Origin: Streptomyces poonensis
Lineage (GTDB): Bacteria > Actinomycetota > Actinomycetes > Streptomycetales > Streptomycetaceae
NCBI RefSeq assembly: GCF_014650915.1
Contig: NZ_BMVW01000001.1
Span: 1,178,001-1,242,000, forward strand
DNA: 64,000 nt
Reading direction: 5' to 3'
Below are positions 25,476-33,429 of the stretch, piece after piece. Positions within the stretch are counted from its first letter, which is position 1; each line of letters starts with the position of its first letter. Position numbers and translations under genes: made by a program. Below the pieces are notes generated by a model. That model was not told where the DNA came from and searched no databases. It worked only from the letters and a program-made list of their open reading frames with translations.

Positions 25476-27185
25476 ATGGAGGACCCTACGTCCCCCAGCA
25501 CCACCAACACCTCCCCCACCGCCTGGCCCACTCCCGCCGTCCCCGGCGAAGGCATCCCCTGGCGCCACCAGGATCAGCAGGACACACGGTCCCCCGCGTC
25601 GGGGACCGCCGAACACCCGGCGGAGGCGGAAGCACACGGGGACCGTCCCCAGCCGCCTGCCAATGCCGTTGCTGGGGACCGTCCCCGCGACGTGCTTGGG
25701 GACCGTCCCCACGAAGTGCCCGAGGCTCAGTCCCCGCACGTCCCGGTCCCCGTATCGACATCCGACGCAAACCCGCAGGTCAGCGGCGCCAAATCGGGGA
25801 CCGGTCCCCAAGAGGCTGCAGTTGCACCAGGGGACCGTGATCACGGTCTCCGGCAGTTGCTGGGGACCGACAACCCCGTGGCGGGAACCACCCAGCAGGT
25901 GGGGACCGGTCCCGTCGACGTACGGGGACCGGATCACGGGACCGGCTCCCGGCCTCCGTGGGGACCGGCAGACCCTGGGGAAAGGGGTTCCGGTGAGGGT
26001 GCGGAACTGCTGGATGAGTTGCGGGCGGCGATCGGCAAGTACGTCGTGCTGCCCAGTGACGAGGCGCTGGCAGCGGTCACCCTGTGGGTGGCGGCCACGC
26101 ACATCCAGACCGTTCTTCAGCACGCGCCGCGTCTGGCGGTCGTAGGTCCGACGAAGGGCTGCGGCAAGTCCCGTGTTCTGGACGTGCTTCACGAGACCGT
26201 CCACCAGCCGATCATGACGGTGAACATGTCCACGGCGGTGCTCTTCCGCGTCATCGGCAAGAACCCGCGCACGATCCTGGTGGACGAGGCCGACACCATC
26301 TTCAGCAAGGCCGGTGACAACGAGGAACTGCGCGGCCTGCTGAACGCCGGACACCAGCGCAACCGGCCCGCCTGGCGCATCTCCGGTCCGGAACACAAGC
26401 CGACCCCGTATCCGACCTTCGCCATGGCCGCACTGGCCTCGATCGGCGACCTGCCCGACACGATCACAGACCGGGCGGTCGTGCTCCGCATGCAAAAGCG
26501 CAAGCCGAGCGAGAAGGTGACCCCGTTCCGCTCGCGCTACGCCACACCGGAACTGAACGCGCTGCGGGACAAGCTGGCCGCCTGGCTGGGCCCGCTGCGC
26601 GGCACGGCCGGCCGCATGGCGCCGACCATGCCGGTGGAGGACCGGGCGGCAGACACCTGGGAACCGCTGGTCATCATCGCCGACCTGGCCGGCGGCCACT
26701 GGCCCGCCAGTGCACGTGCGGCCTGTGTCGCGATGACCCGGTTCGAGGCCGTCCAGGACGAGCAGACCAACCTGAAGACAAGGCTGCTGCGCGACATCCA
26801 CCGCGTCTTCGAGGCACACGGCAACCCCGAAGCCCTGTCCAGCCTGGATCTGGTCACCGCCCTGCTCCAGGACGCCGACGCCCCCTGGGCAGAGCACGGC
26901 ACCAACGGGCTCAACGCCTACCACCTGGGCAGAATGCTTCGGGACTTCGACATCCGCCCGGCCAACTACCGGTTCGACAAGGGCAGGCAGGCCAAGGGGT
27001 ACGCCCGTAACCGGTTCCTAGACAGCTGGGCCCGGCACTGCCCCGACCTCACCAAGACGGCGCCTGCCACCGCGCATGACGCCACACCCGCGCGCCCGAC
27101 CCAGGGCAAGCCGCCCGCCGCCCCGGCGGGTCAGCTGCCCATCGGCCCACCCGGCGGACCCGCCGGCCCCCAACGCGCCCGCTGA
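25476..27185 (+). CDS. DUF3631-domain P-loop ATPase, probable replication or helicase protein
   Basis: This 569-residue protein has two parts. Residues 1-175 are low-complexity, rich in Pro, Gly and Asp (GDRP, GTGP), because the DNA there is a repeat array. From about 185 on it is a DUF3631 protein with Walker A VVGPTKGCGKSR (from residue 222) and Walker B TILVDEADTIF (near 264-272), then a sensor-like TPYPTFAMAAL. DUF3631 proteins occur in actinobacterial plasmids and integrative elements, often with primase domains, and a role in element replication is inferred. ATG 25476 has GGAGAGGAA. Confidence 0.82.
   Translation: MEDPTSPSTTNTSPTAWPTPAVPGEGIPWRHQDQQDTRSPASGTAEHPAEAEAHGDRPQPPANAVAGDRPRDVLGDRPHEVPEAQSPHVPVPVSTSDANPQVSGAKSGTGPQEAAVAPGDRDHGLRQLLGTDNPVAGTTQQVGTGPVDVRGPDHGTGSRPPWGPADPGERGSGEGAELLDELRAAIGKYVVLPSDEALAAVTLWVAATHIQTVLQHAPRLAVVGPTKGCGKSRVLDVLHETVHQPIMTVNMSTAVLFRVIGKNPRTILVDEADTIFSKAGDNEELRGLLNAGHQRNRPAWRISGPEHKPTPYPTFAMAALASIGDLPDTITDRAVVLRMQKRKPSEKVTPFRSRYATPELNALRDKLAAWLGPLRGTAGRMAPTMPVEDRAADTWEPLVIIADLAGGHWPASARAACVAMTRFEAVQDEQTNLKTRLLRDIHRVFEAHGNPEALSSLDLVTALLQDADAPWAEHGTNGLNAYHLGRMLRDFDIRPANYRFDKGRQAKGYARNRFLDSWARHCPDLTKTAPATAHDATPARPTQGKPPAAPAGQLPIGPPGGPAGPQRAR
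25601..25968. repeat. Iteron-like array of GGGGACCG motifs inside the DUF3631 gene
   Basis: GGGGACC(G) starts at about 25601, 25638, 25674, 25698, 25796, 25830, 25862, 25901, 25924 and 25960. Three are GGGGACCGTCCCC palindromes (25638, 25674, 25698), one is the perfect 14-bp palindrome GGGGACCGGTCCCC (25796), and one lies in a 22-bp near-palindrome (25830-25851). The spacing is irregular. All are within the coding region for the protein's disordered N-terminus. Confidence 0.85.
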
Positions 27186-27211
27186 CCCACCTCCCCCTGG
27201 GTCCGTATCAC

Positions 27212-27333
27212 TGCGTCGCATCCGTCCCCGCGCAGGTCAGCGCGGGGACGGATGTCCTCACCGGGACGGACTTCTCCGTACCTGCCCGAGCGTCCGTACC
27301 TGTGCTGACCAGGCATGGGACGGATGCGACGCA
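27212..27333. other. Candidate oriT: nested inverted repeats upstream of mobC
   Basis: A perfect 15-bp hairpin (CATCCGTCCCCGCGC at 27219-27233, loop AGGTCA, partner 27240-27254) shares its left arm with a longer-range exact 17-bp inverted repeat (27212-27228 with 27317-27333). Between them TCCGTACCTG is directly repeated (27275-27284, 27293-27302). The 188-bp gap directly precedes mobC and the relaxase gene, the normal position of oriT in mobilizable elements. Confidence 0.7.
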
Positions 27334-27373
27334 CGTGACACATCTCCCGCCCCCTCACCACCGGAGCACCCCC

Positions 27374-27991
27374 GTGCACGAACAGCACCACGAACTCCCG
27401 ACAGCTCAACAGCCGACGCCTACGGCCTCAGCCCCAGACAGCGCAGCAAGTTGTCGGGTAAGGAGTCCTTACCCGGCTTCCGCCCCTGGAGTGACGGAGG
27501 CACCCGGCGCCGAGGGGGCACCGGGGTCGGCCGGCCCGGGGGCGCCGACCGAGACGGGAGCCACCAGACCGTCGCCCCACGCCGCGCAGACGCCGAAGCC
27601 GCAGCGCCGCCTGCGTCAGCCGCGCCTGCGCGAGCGCCGCGTCCATCCCCGTTACAGCGACAGCGAGTTCACCGATCTCGCCCACGCCGCCGCGCTCAGC
27701 CGTATGCAGATCGGCGGCTACGTCGCCGAGGCGTCGCTCGCCGCAGCCCGCGCCGAGGACCCCACCGCTGCGATCGCTGACTACCGCGCCATGGTGAAGG
27801 CGCTGATGGCCGCCAACCGCCAGCTGGGCATGATCGGCAGCAACCTCAACCAGCTCACCTGGCACCTCAACAAGGACGGGGCCTGGCCCGAGCCCGACGT
27901 CGTCCACCGGCTCGTGGCCCGTGTCGAAGCATCGATCGGCGACGTGGACACCGCCGTCGCTCAAGTCACCGAGGGAAGGCAGGACCGGTGA
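27374..27991 (+). CDS. MobC-family relaxosome accessory protein
   Basis: This 205-residue protein has a disordered Pro/Ala/Thr-rich N-terminus (about 1-95). A MobC domain follows: RVHPRYSDSEFTDLAHAAALSRMQIGGYVAEASL is the ribbon-helix-helix-like part, and NRQLGMIGSNLNQLTWHLNKDG is the MobC signature. It should bind oriT and help the relaxase. GTG 27374, with GGAG seven bases upstream, is preferred over GTG 27302, which lies in the candidate oriT. Its stop overlaps the relaxase GTG by 4 bp. Confidence 0.85.
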   Translation: MHEQHHELPTAQQPTPTASAPDSAASCRVRSPYPASAPGVTEAPGAEGAPGSAGPGAPTETGATRPSPHAAQTPKPQRRLRQPRLRERRVHPRYSDSEFTDLAHAAALSRMQIGGYVAEASLAAARAEDPTAAIADYRAMVKALMAANRQLGMIGSNLNQLTWHLNKDGAWPEPDVVHRLVARVEASIGDVDTAVAQVTEGRQDR

Positions 27992-29685
27992 TACCGAAGA
28001 TCATCACCGGCAAAGGCAGCACCCGCCGTCTGATCGCCTACCTCTTCGGCAAGGGCGACGCCAACGAACACGTCGACCCACACCTGGTCGCCTCCTGGAA
28101 CGACTTCGCCCCCGACCCCGGCCGAAGCCCACAACGCGACCCCAAGGAGGTGGAAAAGCAGCTCTACACCCAGCTCGACCAGCCAGTGGCCATGCTCGGC
28201 CGCCAGGCCCCCCAGACCACGGTTTGGCACTGCCCAGTCCGCGCCGCCCCCGAGGACCCCATCCTGTCCGACGACCAGTGGGCCGAGATCGCCCGCCGGA
28301 TCGTGGCCGCCGCCGGCATCGCCCCCACCGGAGACAACGAAGCCTGCCGCTGGGTGGCCGTACGGCACGCCGACGACCACATCCACATCGCCGCCACCCT
28401 CGTCCGCCAAGACGGCCGCCGCCCCAAGCGCGACTACGACATCCGAGCCGTCCCGCGCGAAGCCCGCCAGATCGAAGTCGACTACGGACTGCGGCGGTTG
28501 AAGCCGGGCGACGGCACCGCCGCCAAACGCACCACCAGCAAGGAACACTTCAAGGCCAAACGCCAGGGCCAGGACGCCACCGCCCGCGAGATCCTGCGCA
28601 TGCGGGTTCGCCGCGCGGTCGTCGCCGCGACCGACGAGGCCGAGTTCTTCTCGCTGCTGGAGGCGACCGGCGTGGACGTACGCCTCAAGCTCGCTCCCTC
28701 CGGCGACGCGCTCGGCTGCAACTTCGCCCTGCCCGGCAACGTGAACGAGGAAGGCAACCCGGTGTGGTTCGCGGGCTCCACCCTCGCCCCTGACCTCTCC
28801 CTGCCCAAGATCCGCGAACGCCTCGCCACCACCAGCCCCGAGCCGGCCACCATCCAGCCGGGCAACCCCTGGCACCAGGCCACCGCCGCCACCGAACGCA
28901 TCCCCCACCACCTCACGAAAAGCGACGAGCAGACGGCCCAGGGCCAACTCGTCGCGCTCGGCGCGACGCTGGACCTGCTGCCCGTCATGGCACCGACCGC
29001 GGGGCGGGCCAAACTCGAACAAGCCGCCGCTGCCTTCGAGCGCGCCACCCGCTCCCGCATCGCCGCCGACCTCGACAGCACCCGCGCCCTGCACCGCAGC
29101 ATCCAGACCATCTGGCGCGAGAGGCCACAGGACAGTGACCGCACCGGGCTCACCATGCTCCTGGACGCCGCACTCACCGCGGTCGCCTTCGCGCTGCACT
29201 GGCACCGCACCCGCCAGCACGCCCAGCAGGAGGCGGCAGCCGAACAGGCCCTCCTCCACCTGCAGACCGCGTACGCGCAGACCGCCGAGCCCGTCCTGGT
29301 CGGCCTCGCCAGCCGGGCACCCAGCCCGCAGACCAAGCGCCGCTTCGCCCACCACCTTCAGGATGTGGTTCCGGAGCACGCTGAGCGCATCCTCAACGAC
29401 CCCGCTTGGGACGCACTCGCCACCGTGCTCGCCGAGGCAGAGGCAGCAGGACACAACGCAGCCACCGTCCTCAGCCAAGCGCTGCACCAACGCGCCCTGG
29501 ACGACGCCCGCAGTCCCGCCCGCGCGCTGACCTGGCGCATCCGCCGCCTCGGCGAGCGCCACGTTCCCGGTCCTTGGGCCCAGGCAGCCAGAGCCCACAG
29601 TGCCATGCAACGGCCCAGCGTGCCGACCCACCCTGCGGCAGCCATTGCTCGGCCACCGCAGGGGGCACCGCCACGACGGCGCTGA
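27988..29685 (+). CDS. Relaxase / mobilization nuclease
   Basis: This 565-residue protein is a MobP-type relaxase that nicks oriT and pilots the strand. The N-terminus (IPKIITGKGSTRRLIAYLFGKGD) and the metal-binding histidine motif HADDHIHIAATLVRQDG (HIHI at 131-134) define the nuclease domain, about residues 1-230. The C-terminal half is helical with long Ala/Gln/Arg stretches. It starts at GTG 27988, coupled to mobC. No coupling protein or transfer channel is encoded nearby, so transfer probably relies on another conjugative element. Confidence 0.88.
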   Translation: MIPKIITGKGSTRRLIAYLFGKGDANEHVDPHLVASWNDFAPDPGRSPQRDPKEVEKQLYTQLDQPVAMLGRQAPQTTVWHCPVRAAPEDPILSDDQWAEIARRIVAAAGIAPTGDNEACRWVAVRHADDHIHIAATLVRQDGRRPKRDYDIRAVPREARQIEVDYGLRRLKPGDGTAAKRTTSKEHFKAKRQGQDATAREILRMRVRRAVVAATDEAEFFSLLEATGVDVRLKLAPSGDALGCNFALPGNVNEEGNPVWFAGSTLAPDLSLPKIRERLATTSPEPATIQPGNPWHQATAATERIPHHLTKSDEQTAQGQLVALGATLDLLPVMAPTAGRAKLEQAAAAFERATRSRIAADLDSTRALHRSIQTIWRERPQDSDRTGLTMLLDAALTAVAFALHWHRTRQHAQQEAAAEQALLHLQTAYAQTAEPVLVGLASRAPSPQTKRRFAHHLQDVVPEHAERILNDPAWDALATVLAEAEAAGHNAATVLSQALHQRALDDARSPARALTWRIRRLGERHVPGPWAQAARAHSAMQRPSVPTHPAAAIARPPQGAPPRRR

Positions 29686-30231
29686 TCAGGCCGGGGCAGA
29701 CAGCTTGGGCGCGAGGAGCTCCAGGGCTTCCTCCCAGCGGTAGCGGTCGGCCCCGCCGCCGGCCTTTGGCCGGTGCGGTTCGTACGAGCCGATCAGGACG
29801 CCCATCTCGCGTAGCCGTTCCAGACTCTGACGGTACGCGGGGTGGGCGGCCTGGGCCGAGTTCAGGTACGGCAGCACGGCGACCGGGATGCCCATGGCGG
29901 GTGCTTCGCACAGGACGCCCAGGGCGAGATTGTCGGAGATCCCAGCGGCCCACTTGTTGATGGTGTTGAAGCTGGCCGGGGCGACCGCGATCGCGTCCGC
30001 GGGCCGAGTCGGGCGCGGTTCGCCCGGTGATCGCCAGGCCGAGCGGATGGGGCGGCCGGTCTGGGTCTCGACCACCTCCGCGTCGAGGAAGCCGAGTCCT
30101 TGTGGGGTGGCAATGACGCTGACGTCCCAGTGCCGTTCATGTGCTGCGGTGATCAGTTTGCCGACGTCGGCGGCGACCCCGGACGCGCAGACCACGATCT
30201 GGAGGAACGGCTTGTCGGGCTGATCACTCAC
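29686..30231 (-). CDS. HFCD-family flavoprotein (phosphopantothenoylcysteine decarboxylase-like)
   Basis: This 181-residue protein has the flavoprotein/HFCD fold: IVVCASGVAADVGKLI at the N-terminus, ADAIAVAPASFNTINKWAAGISDN (near residues 80-103) for FMN binding, and PVAVLPYLN. The essential His and the PXMNXXMW-type motif of true decarboxylases were not identified. The same family includes peptidyl-cysteine decarboxylases in natural-product pathways. GTG 30231 overlaps the stop of the Xre-TPR gene by 4 bp, so it is co-translated with the regulator. Confidence 0.8.
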   Translation of the reverse strand: MSDQPDKPFLQIVVCASGVAADVGKLITAAHERHWDVSVIATPQGLGFLDAEVVETQTGRPIRSAWRSPGEPRPTRPADAIAVAPASFNTINKWAAGISDNLALGVLCEAPAMGIPVAVLPYLNSAQAAHPAYRQSLERLREMGVLIGSYEPHRPKAGGGADRYRWEEALELLAPKLSAPA

Positions 30232-31499
30232 GCGGGCACTCCCAGTTGGCGGCTGAAGTGGTGCAGCTCGGGCAGTGCCCGGCGGCGGTCGCGGGCTGCC
30301 ATGTCGGCGACCAGTTCGCGTACGGCCGGGCGGCGGATGTCCTGTGCCGCGCAGCTCTCGGCGATACGCAGGGCCTGGTAGCCCTCGGCGAGCCTGCCCT
30401 GCTGACTGTAGGCGCGGGCGGTCTCCACCCACAGCGCGGCCCGGCGCTCGGGGACAGGAATGTGCCGCCGCATGAGCGGCCGTGCGGTTTCCAGGGCGAT
30501 GCCGGCGTCTCCGAAGGAGACGGCTGCGCTGATCTCGTGGAGTGCGACGTTGGTGGGGCTGAAGTTCGCCCAGGCGTCCGGCCGGTCGAAGGCGACGTAG
30601 CGAGCGACTTCCTTGGCCTCGGTGAGGAAGTCCTGGGTGGTGTCGCGGTCGCCGTTTCTGCTGGCGGCGGTCGCCCCGCGGAGCAACAGCAGACCAACCG
30701 CTGCCAGGTACCGGGGCGAGCGCTGGTCGTAGGAGCCGGTGAGCTGGTCGGCAGTGTGGCGGACCATGTTCACGGCCTGGGCCGTGTGCTTGTCCCGCAC
30801 GAGGACGTGAGCGTGGACGCGGACACTCGCGGCGAGGACGACGGGATCCCCGGACCGTTCCGCCTCGGCCATGGCCCGACCGGCCGCGAGCCAGGCGTTG
30901 CCCTGATCGGCCCGCTTCAGCAACAGGCTCACCGACGTCTGGTAGGCGGTCGCGAGCAGCCCGGACACCTCCGCCGAGCCGGATGAGCCTCCGGCGGCCT
31001 GCCGCAGGTCGGCGATCAGACCCGGCAAGGTCTGCTCCAGTTCCGCGTAGTCGCACGTGCAGAACATCCTGCGTACGGCCCGTGCCCGGTCCCGCAGCTC
31101 GTCGAGGCCCAGGGCTTGACCGGTCGCCGCGGGGCTCGTGCCTGGCAACAGAACTTGGATCAGGTCGTGATGTGCCGCGCTCGACGACGGCGGAGCCGCG
31201 AGCGCAGCGACGCTCGCGGCAAGGAAGGTACGGCGGTGCATGTCCTCTGTTCCGGGCTCGGCGGGGCTGGCATCAGAAGCGGCGGCGAGGCCGAGACGTT
31301 GCGGCGGAATCTCCAGTACCTGCGCGATCTCACGCAGCACTCGCACGTCCTCGGTACCCCTGCCGCTCTCCAGGCGGCTCACCTTCGACTGGTGATACCC
31401 AAGCGCGGCGGCAACGTCCCTCTGCGAGCGCCGCTGTAACACGCGTGCCTGACGGATCACTTCGCCGATCCGTCTCGCTTCACTCTGTGCCTCGGCCAT
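30228..31499 (-). CDS. Xre-family regulator with helical TPR-like C-terminus
   Basis: This 423-residue protein has an Xre HTH at about residues 10-65 (IGEVIRQARVLQRRSQRDVAAALGYHQSKVSRLESGRG). The remaining 350 residues are helical, with TPR-like pairs such as NAWLAAGRAMAEAERSGDP and ALWVETARAYSQQGRLAEGYQAL. Such Streptomyces regulators sense peptide or small-molecule signals. A RRTFLAASVAALAAPP segment near residue 105 resembles a Tat/Sec signal but is internal. ATG 31499 was chosen. It is divergent from the HATPase gene and the MurA-like operon, with an inverted repeat between them. Confidence 0.85.
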   Translation of the reverse strand: MAEAQSEARRIGEVIRQARVLQRRSQRDVAAALGYHQSKVSRLESGRGTEDVRVLREIAQVLEIPPQRLGLAAASDASPAEPGTEDMHRRTFLAASVAALAAPPSSSAAHHDLIQVLLPGTSPAATGQALGLDELRDRARAVRRMFCTCDYAELEQTLPGLIADLRQAAGGSSGSAEVSGLLATAYQTSVSLLLKRADQGNAWLAAGRAMAEAERSGDPVVLAASVRVHAHVLVRDKHTAQAVNMVRHTADQLTGSYDQRSPRYLAAVGLLLLRGATAASRNGDRDTTQDFLTEAKEVARYVAFDRPDAWANFSPTNVALHEISAAVSFGDAGIALETARPLMRRHIPVPERRAALWVETARAYSQQGRLAEGYQALRIAESCAAQDIRRPAVRELVADMAARDRRRALPELHHFSRQLGVPA

Positions 31500-31570
31500 C
31501 TGTGCCACGGCCCCTTCTGCCGTCGCCGATCCTGCCTGCTCAACCGAGAGTAACCGAACGGCATTTGGCA

Positions 31571-31600
31571 GTGATGCAGCTCCTGCATAAGTGATGCAGC
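31571..31600. promoter_or_regulatory. Operator in the divergent Xre-TPR/HATPase spacer
   Basis: ATGCAG-CTC-CTGCAT (31574-31588) is a perfect 6-3-6 inverted repeat. GTGATGCAGC occurs at 31571-31580 and again at 31591-31600, exactly 20 bp (two helical turns) apart. This is the probable binding site of the adjacent Xre regulator. Confidence 0.65.
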
Positions 31601-31674
31601 CCCGGCACACCGACTGGTTCCGCTTGCCTCCGGAGCGGTTGCGTGGAGTGGCTGAACCGACCAGGAGGCCGCTC

Positions 31675-32106
31675 ATGGAAGCGCATCACATCCGGATTCC
31701 CGTCTCCGGCACGCCAACTGCCGCAGCGTCCGCGCGCCAGCAGCTCGCGGACGGGATACGGACTTTTGGCGCCCTCCTCGGCCCCGAACTCCTGGACGCG
31801 GCAGAGCTGGTGGCCGCAGAGCTCATCGCGAACGCGGTCCGGCACGCAAACGGCGGCCCGATCACGGCCGGCGCCTGCCTCAGCGACAAGGGACTGCGGA
31901 TCGAGGTGACCGACGCCAACCCAGCCGTCCCACAGGTCGGCCTGTCGGATGTGGACGAGGAAGGCGGACGCGGGCTGTTCCTCGTCGCAGCACTCGCGGA
32001 CCGCCACGGCTTCGATCCGCTTCCGCCCGGCAAACGCTGCTGGGCCGAGTTCAAGGTCAGCACCCCACTATCCACCGCATCACACCTGCCCCTGCAGAGG
32101 AGTTGA
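31675..32106 (+). CDS. HATPase_c protein (RsbW/anti-sigma-like)
   Basis: This 143-residue GHKL ATP-binding protein has the N box ELVAAELIANAVRHA (near residues 42-56) and the G box EEGGRGLFLVAALADRHGF. It has no other domain, like the many stand-alone anti-sigma-type kinases in Streptomyces that pair with Xre proteins. ATG 31675 follows AGGAGG. It is followed after only 3 bp by the MurA-like gene, so it heads that operon and may regulate it post-translationally. Confidence 0.85.
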   Translation: MEAHHIRIPVSGTPTAAASARQQLADGIRTFGALLGPELLDAAELVAAELIANAVRHANGGPITAGACLSDKGLRIEVTDANPAVPQVGLSDVDEEGGRGLFLVAALADRHGFDPLPPGKRCWAEFKVSTPLSTASHLPLQRS

Positions 32107-32109
32107 CCG

Positions 32110-33429
32110 TTGACAGCCGTACGCATTCCCCCCGTCGCCGCAGAAGTGGTCGCCGTGCGACCCGGCAGCCCACTCGCCGGCTCCATCACCGTCGACGGCT
32201 CCAAGAACGCGGCCCTGCCCCTGCTGGCCGCCGCCGCGGCCCTGCACCGCCCGGTGCATCTGAGCAACGTCCCGTCGAACACGGACGTCGAGACCATGCT
32301 CGCCCTGCTCCAACAGGCCGGCTGGCACACGGCCCGTCCGGTCAGCGATCCGCACACCATCGTGATCCTGCCGAGCGACAAGCCCCAGCCAGGCCCCGAT
32401 CCCGAGGTCGCCGCCCGCATCCGGGCCTCGTACTACCTCGTACCGGCCCTGCTCGGCGCGTCCGGGCGAGCCCGGCTGCCCTGGCCGGGAGGCTGCCGGA
32501 TCGGGGAACGCGGGATGGAGCAGCACTTCAACGTCTACGAGCGCTTCGGTGACCGCACAACGGTCGATGGATGCGGCTACCTCGTGGAAGCTGCCACTGG
32601 TGGGACCGGAACCGTGTCCGTGGTGCTGCCATTCCGCTCTCGTGGGGCGAGCGTCGCTGCGCTCCTGCGCGCGGTCGTAGCCGACCGGCCACTGCGCCTT
32701 GGCCACCCCAATCTCTCGCCTGAAGTGATCAGCGTCGTGAAGGCGTTGCAGGTGGCGGGATGGGAGTGCGGGGTCAGTGAGTCGGCCCTGACGCTGTCAC
32801 CACCCACTTCCGTCCCGACGGAGACCACCGTCTGGTCGGTGCCCGGCGACAAGGTCGAAGCCGGGACCCTGGCCTGTGCGGTCGCGGCGACCGGCGGGGA
32901 CGCACGCATCTGTGGCGTACGCGGCGACGACGTCGCTCCCCTGGTCTCCGCCTTGAACTGGCTCGGAGTCCCCGCCGACGCCGAGGGCGATGCTCTCACC
33001 GTCCGGGCCCACGACGCCGAGCCGACCGGGCGATCGCTGCGCGCCATCGCCTCCCTTTCCCCCGACGGCTTGGACGCCGATTTCGAACCACCGCTGATGG
33101 CCCTCGCCCTCGGTCTGCCCGGCACTCACCTGTTCGCCGACACCATCAACCCCGGCCGTCACGGCAACCTGCTCCCCCAGTTCGCCCGCCTCGGCGCCGA
33201 GATCCACGAGCTCTCGCCCACCGAATGCCGCCTCACCGGACCGCAGCAGCTGACCGGCGCCGGTGTGGAGGCCACCGACATCCGCACGGGCTCGGCCCTG
33301 CTCATCGCCGGCCTCACAGCGAGCGGCGTCACCACCCTCGGCGGCCTCGAACAGCTCCGGCGCGGCCACGCCGACCTGCCCACCAAACTGCACGCCCTGG
33401 GCGCCGACATCTGCGAGGTCACTCCATGA
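32110..33429 (+). CDS. MurA-like enolpyruvyl transferase
   Basis: This 439-residue protein belongs to the EPSP synthase/MurA family, which transfers enolpyruvate from PEP to a hydroxyl. It keeps the MurA PEP-site Lys/Asn in GSKNAALP (K32, N33) and the catalytic Cys loop PWPGGCRIGERG (C129), the target of fosfomycin in MurA. Similarity to housekeeping MurA is moderate, so it may act on another nucleotide or sugar, as NikO/PolA do on UMP in nikkomycin and polyoxin synthesis. The start is TTG 32110 with GAGGAG. The stop overlaps the next ATG by 4 bp. Confidence 0.85.
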   Translation: MTAVRIPPVAAEVVAVRPGSPLAGSITVDGSKNAALPLLAAAAALHRPVHLSNVPSNTDVETMLALLQQAGWHTARPVSDPHTIVILPSDKPQPGPDPEVAARIRASYYLVPALLGASGRARLPWPGGCRIGERGMEQHFNVYERFGDRTTVDGCGYLVEAATGGTGTVSVVLPFRSRGASVAALLRAVVADRPLRLGHPNLSPEVISVVKALQVAGWECGVSESALTLSPPTSVPTETTVWSVPGDKVEAGTLACAVAATGGDARICGVRGDDVAPLVSALNWLGVPADAEGDALTVRAHDAEPTGRSLRAIASLSPDGLDADFEPPLMALALGLPGTHLFADTINPGRHGNLLPQFARLGAEIHELSPTECRLTGPQQLTGAGVEATDIRTGSALLIAGLTASGVTTLGGLEQLRRGHADLPTKLHALGADICEVTP

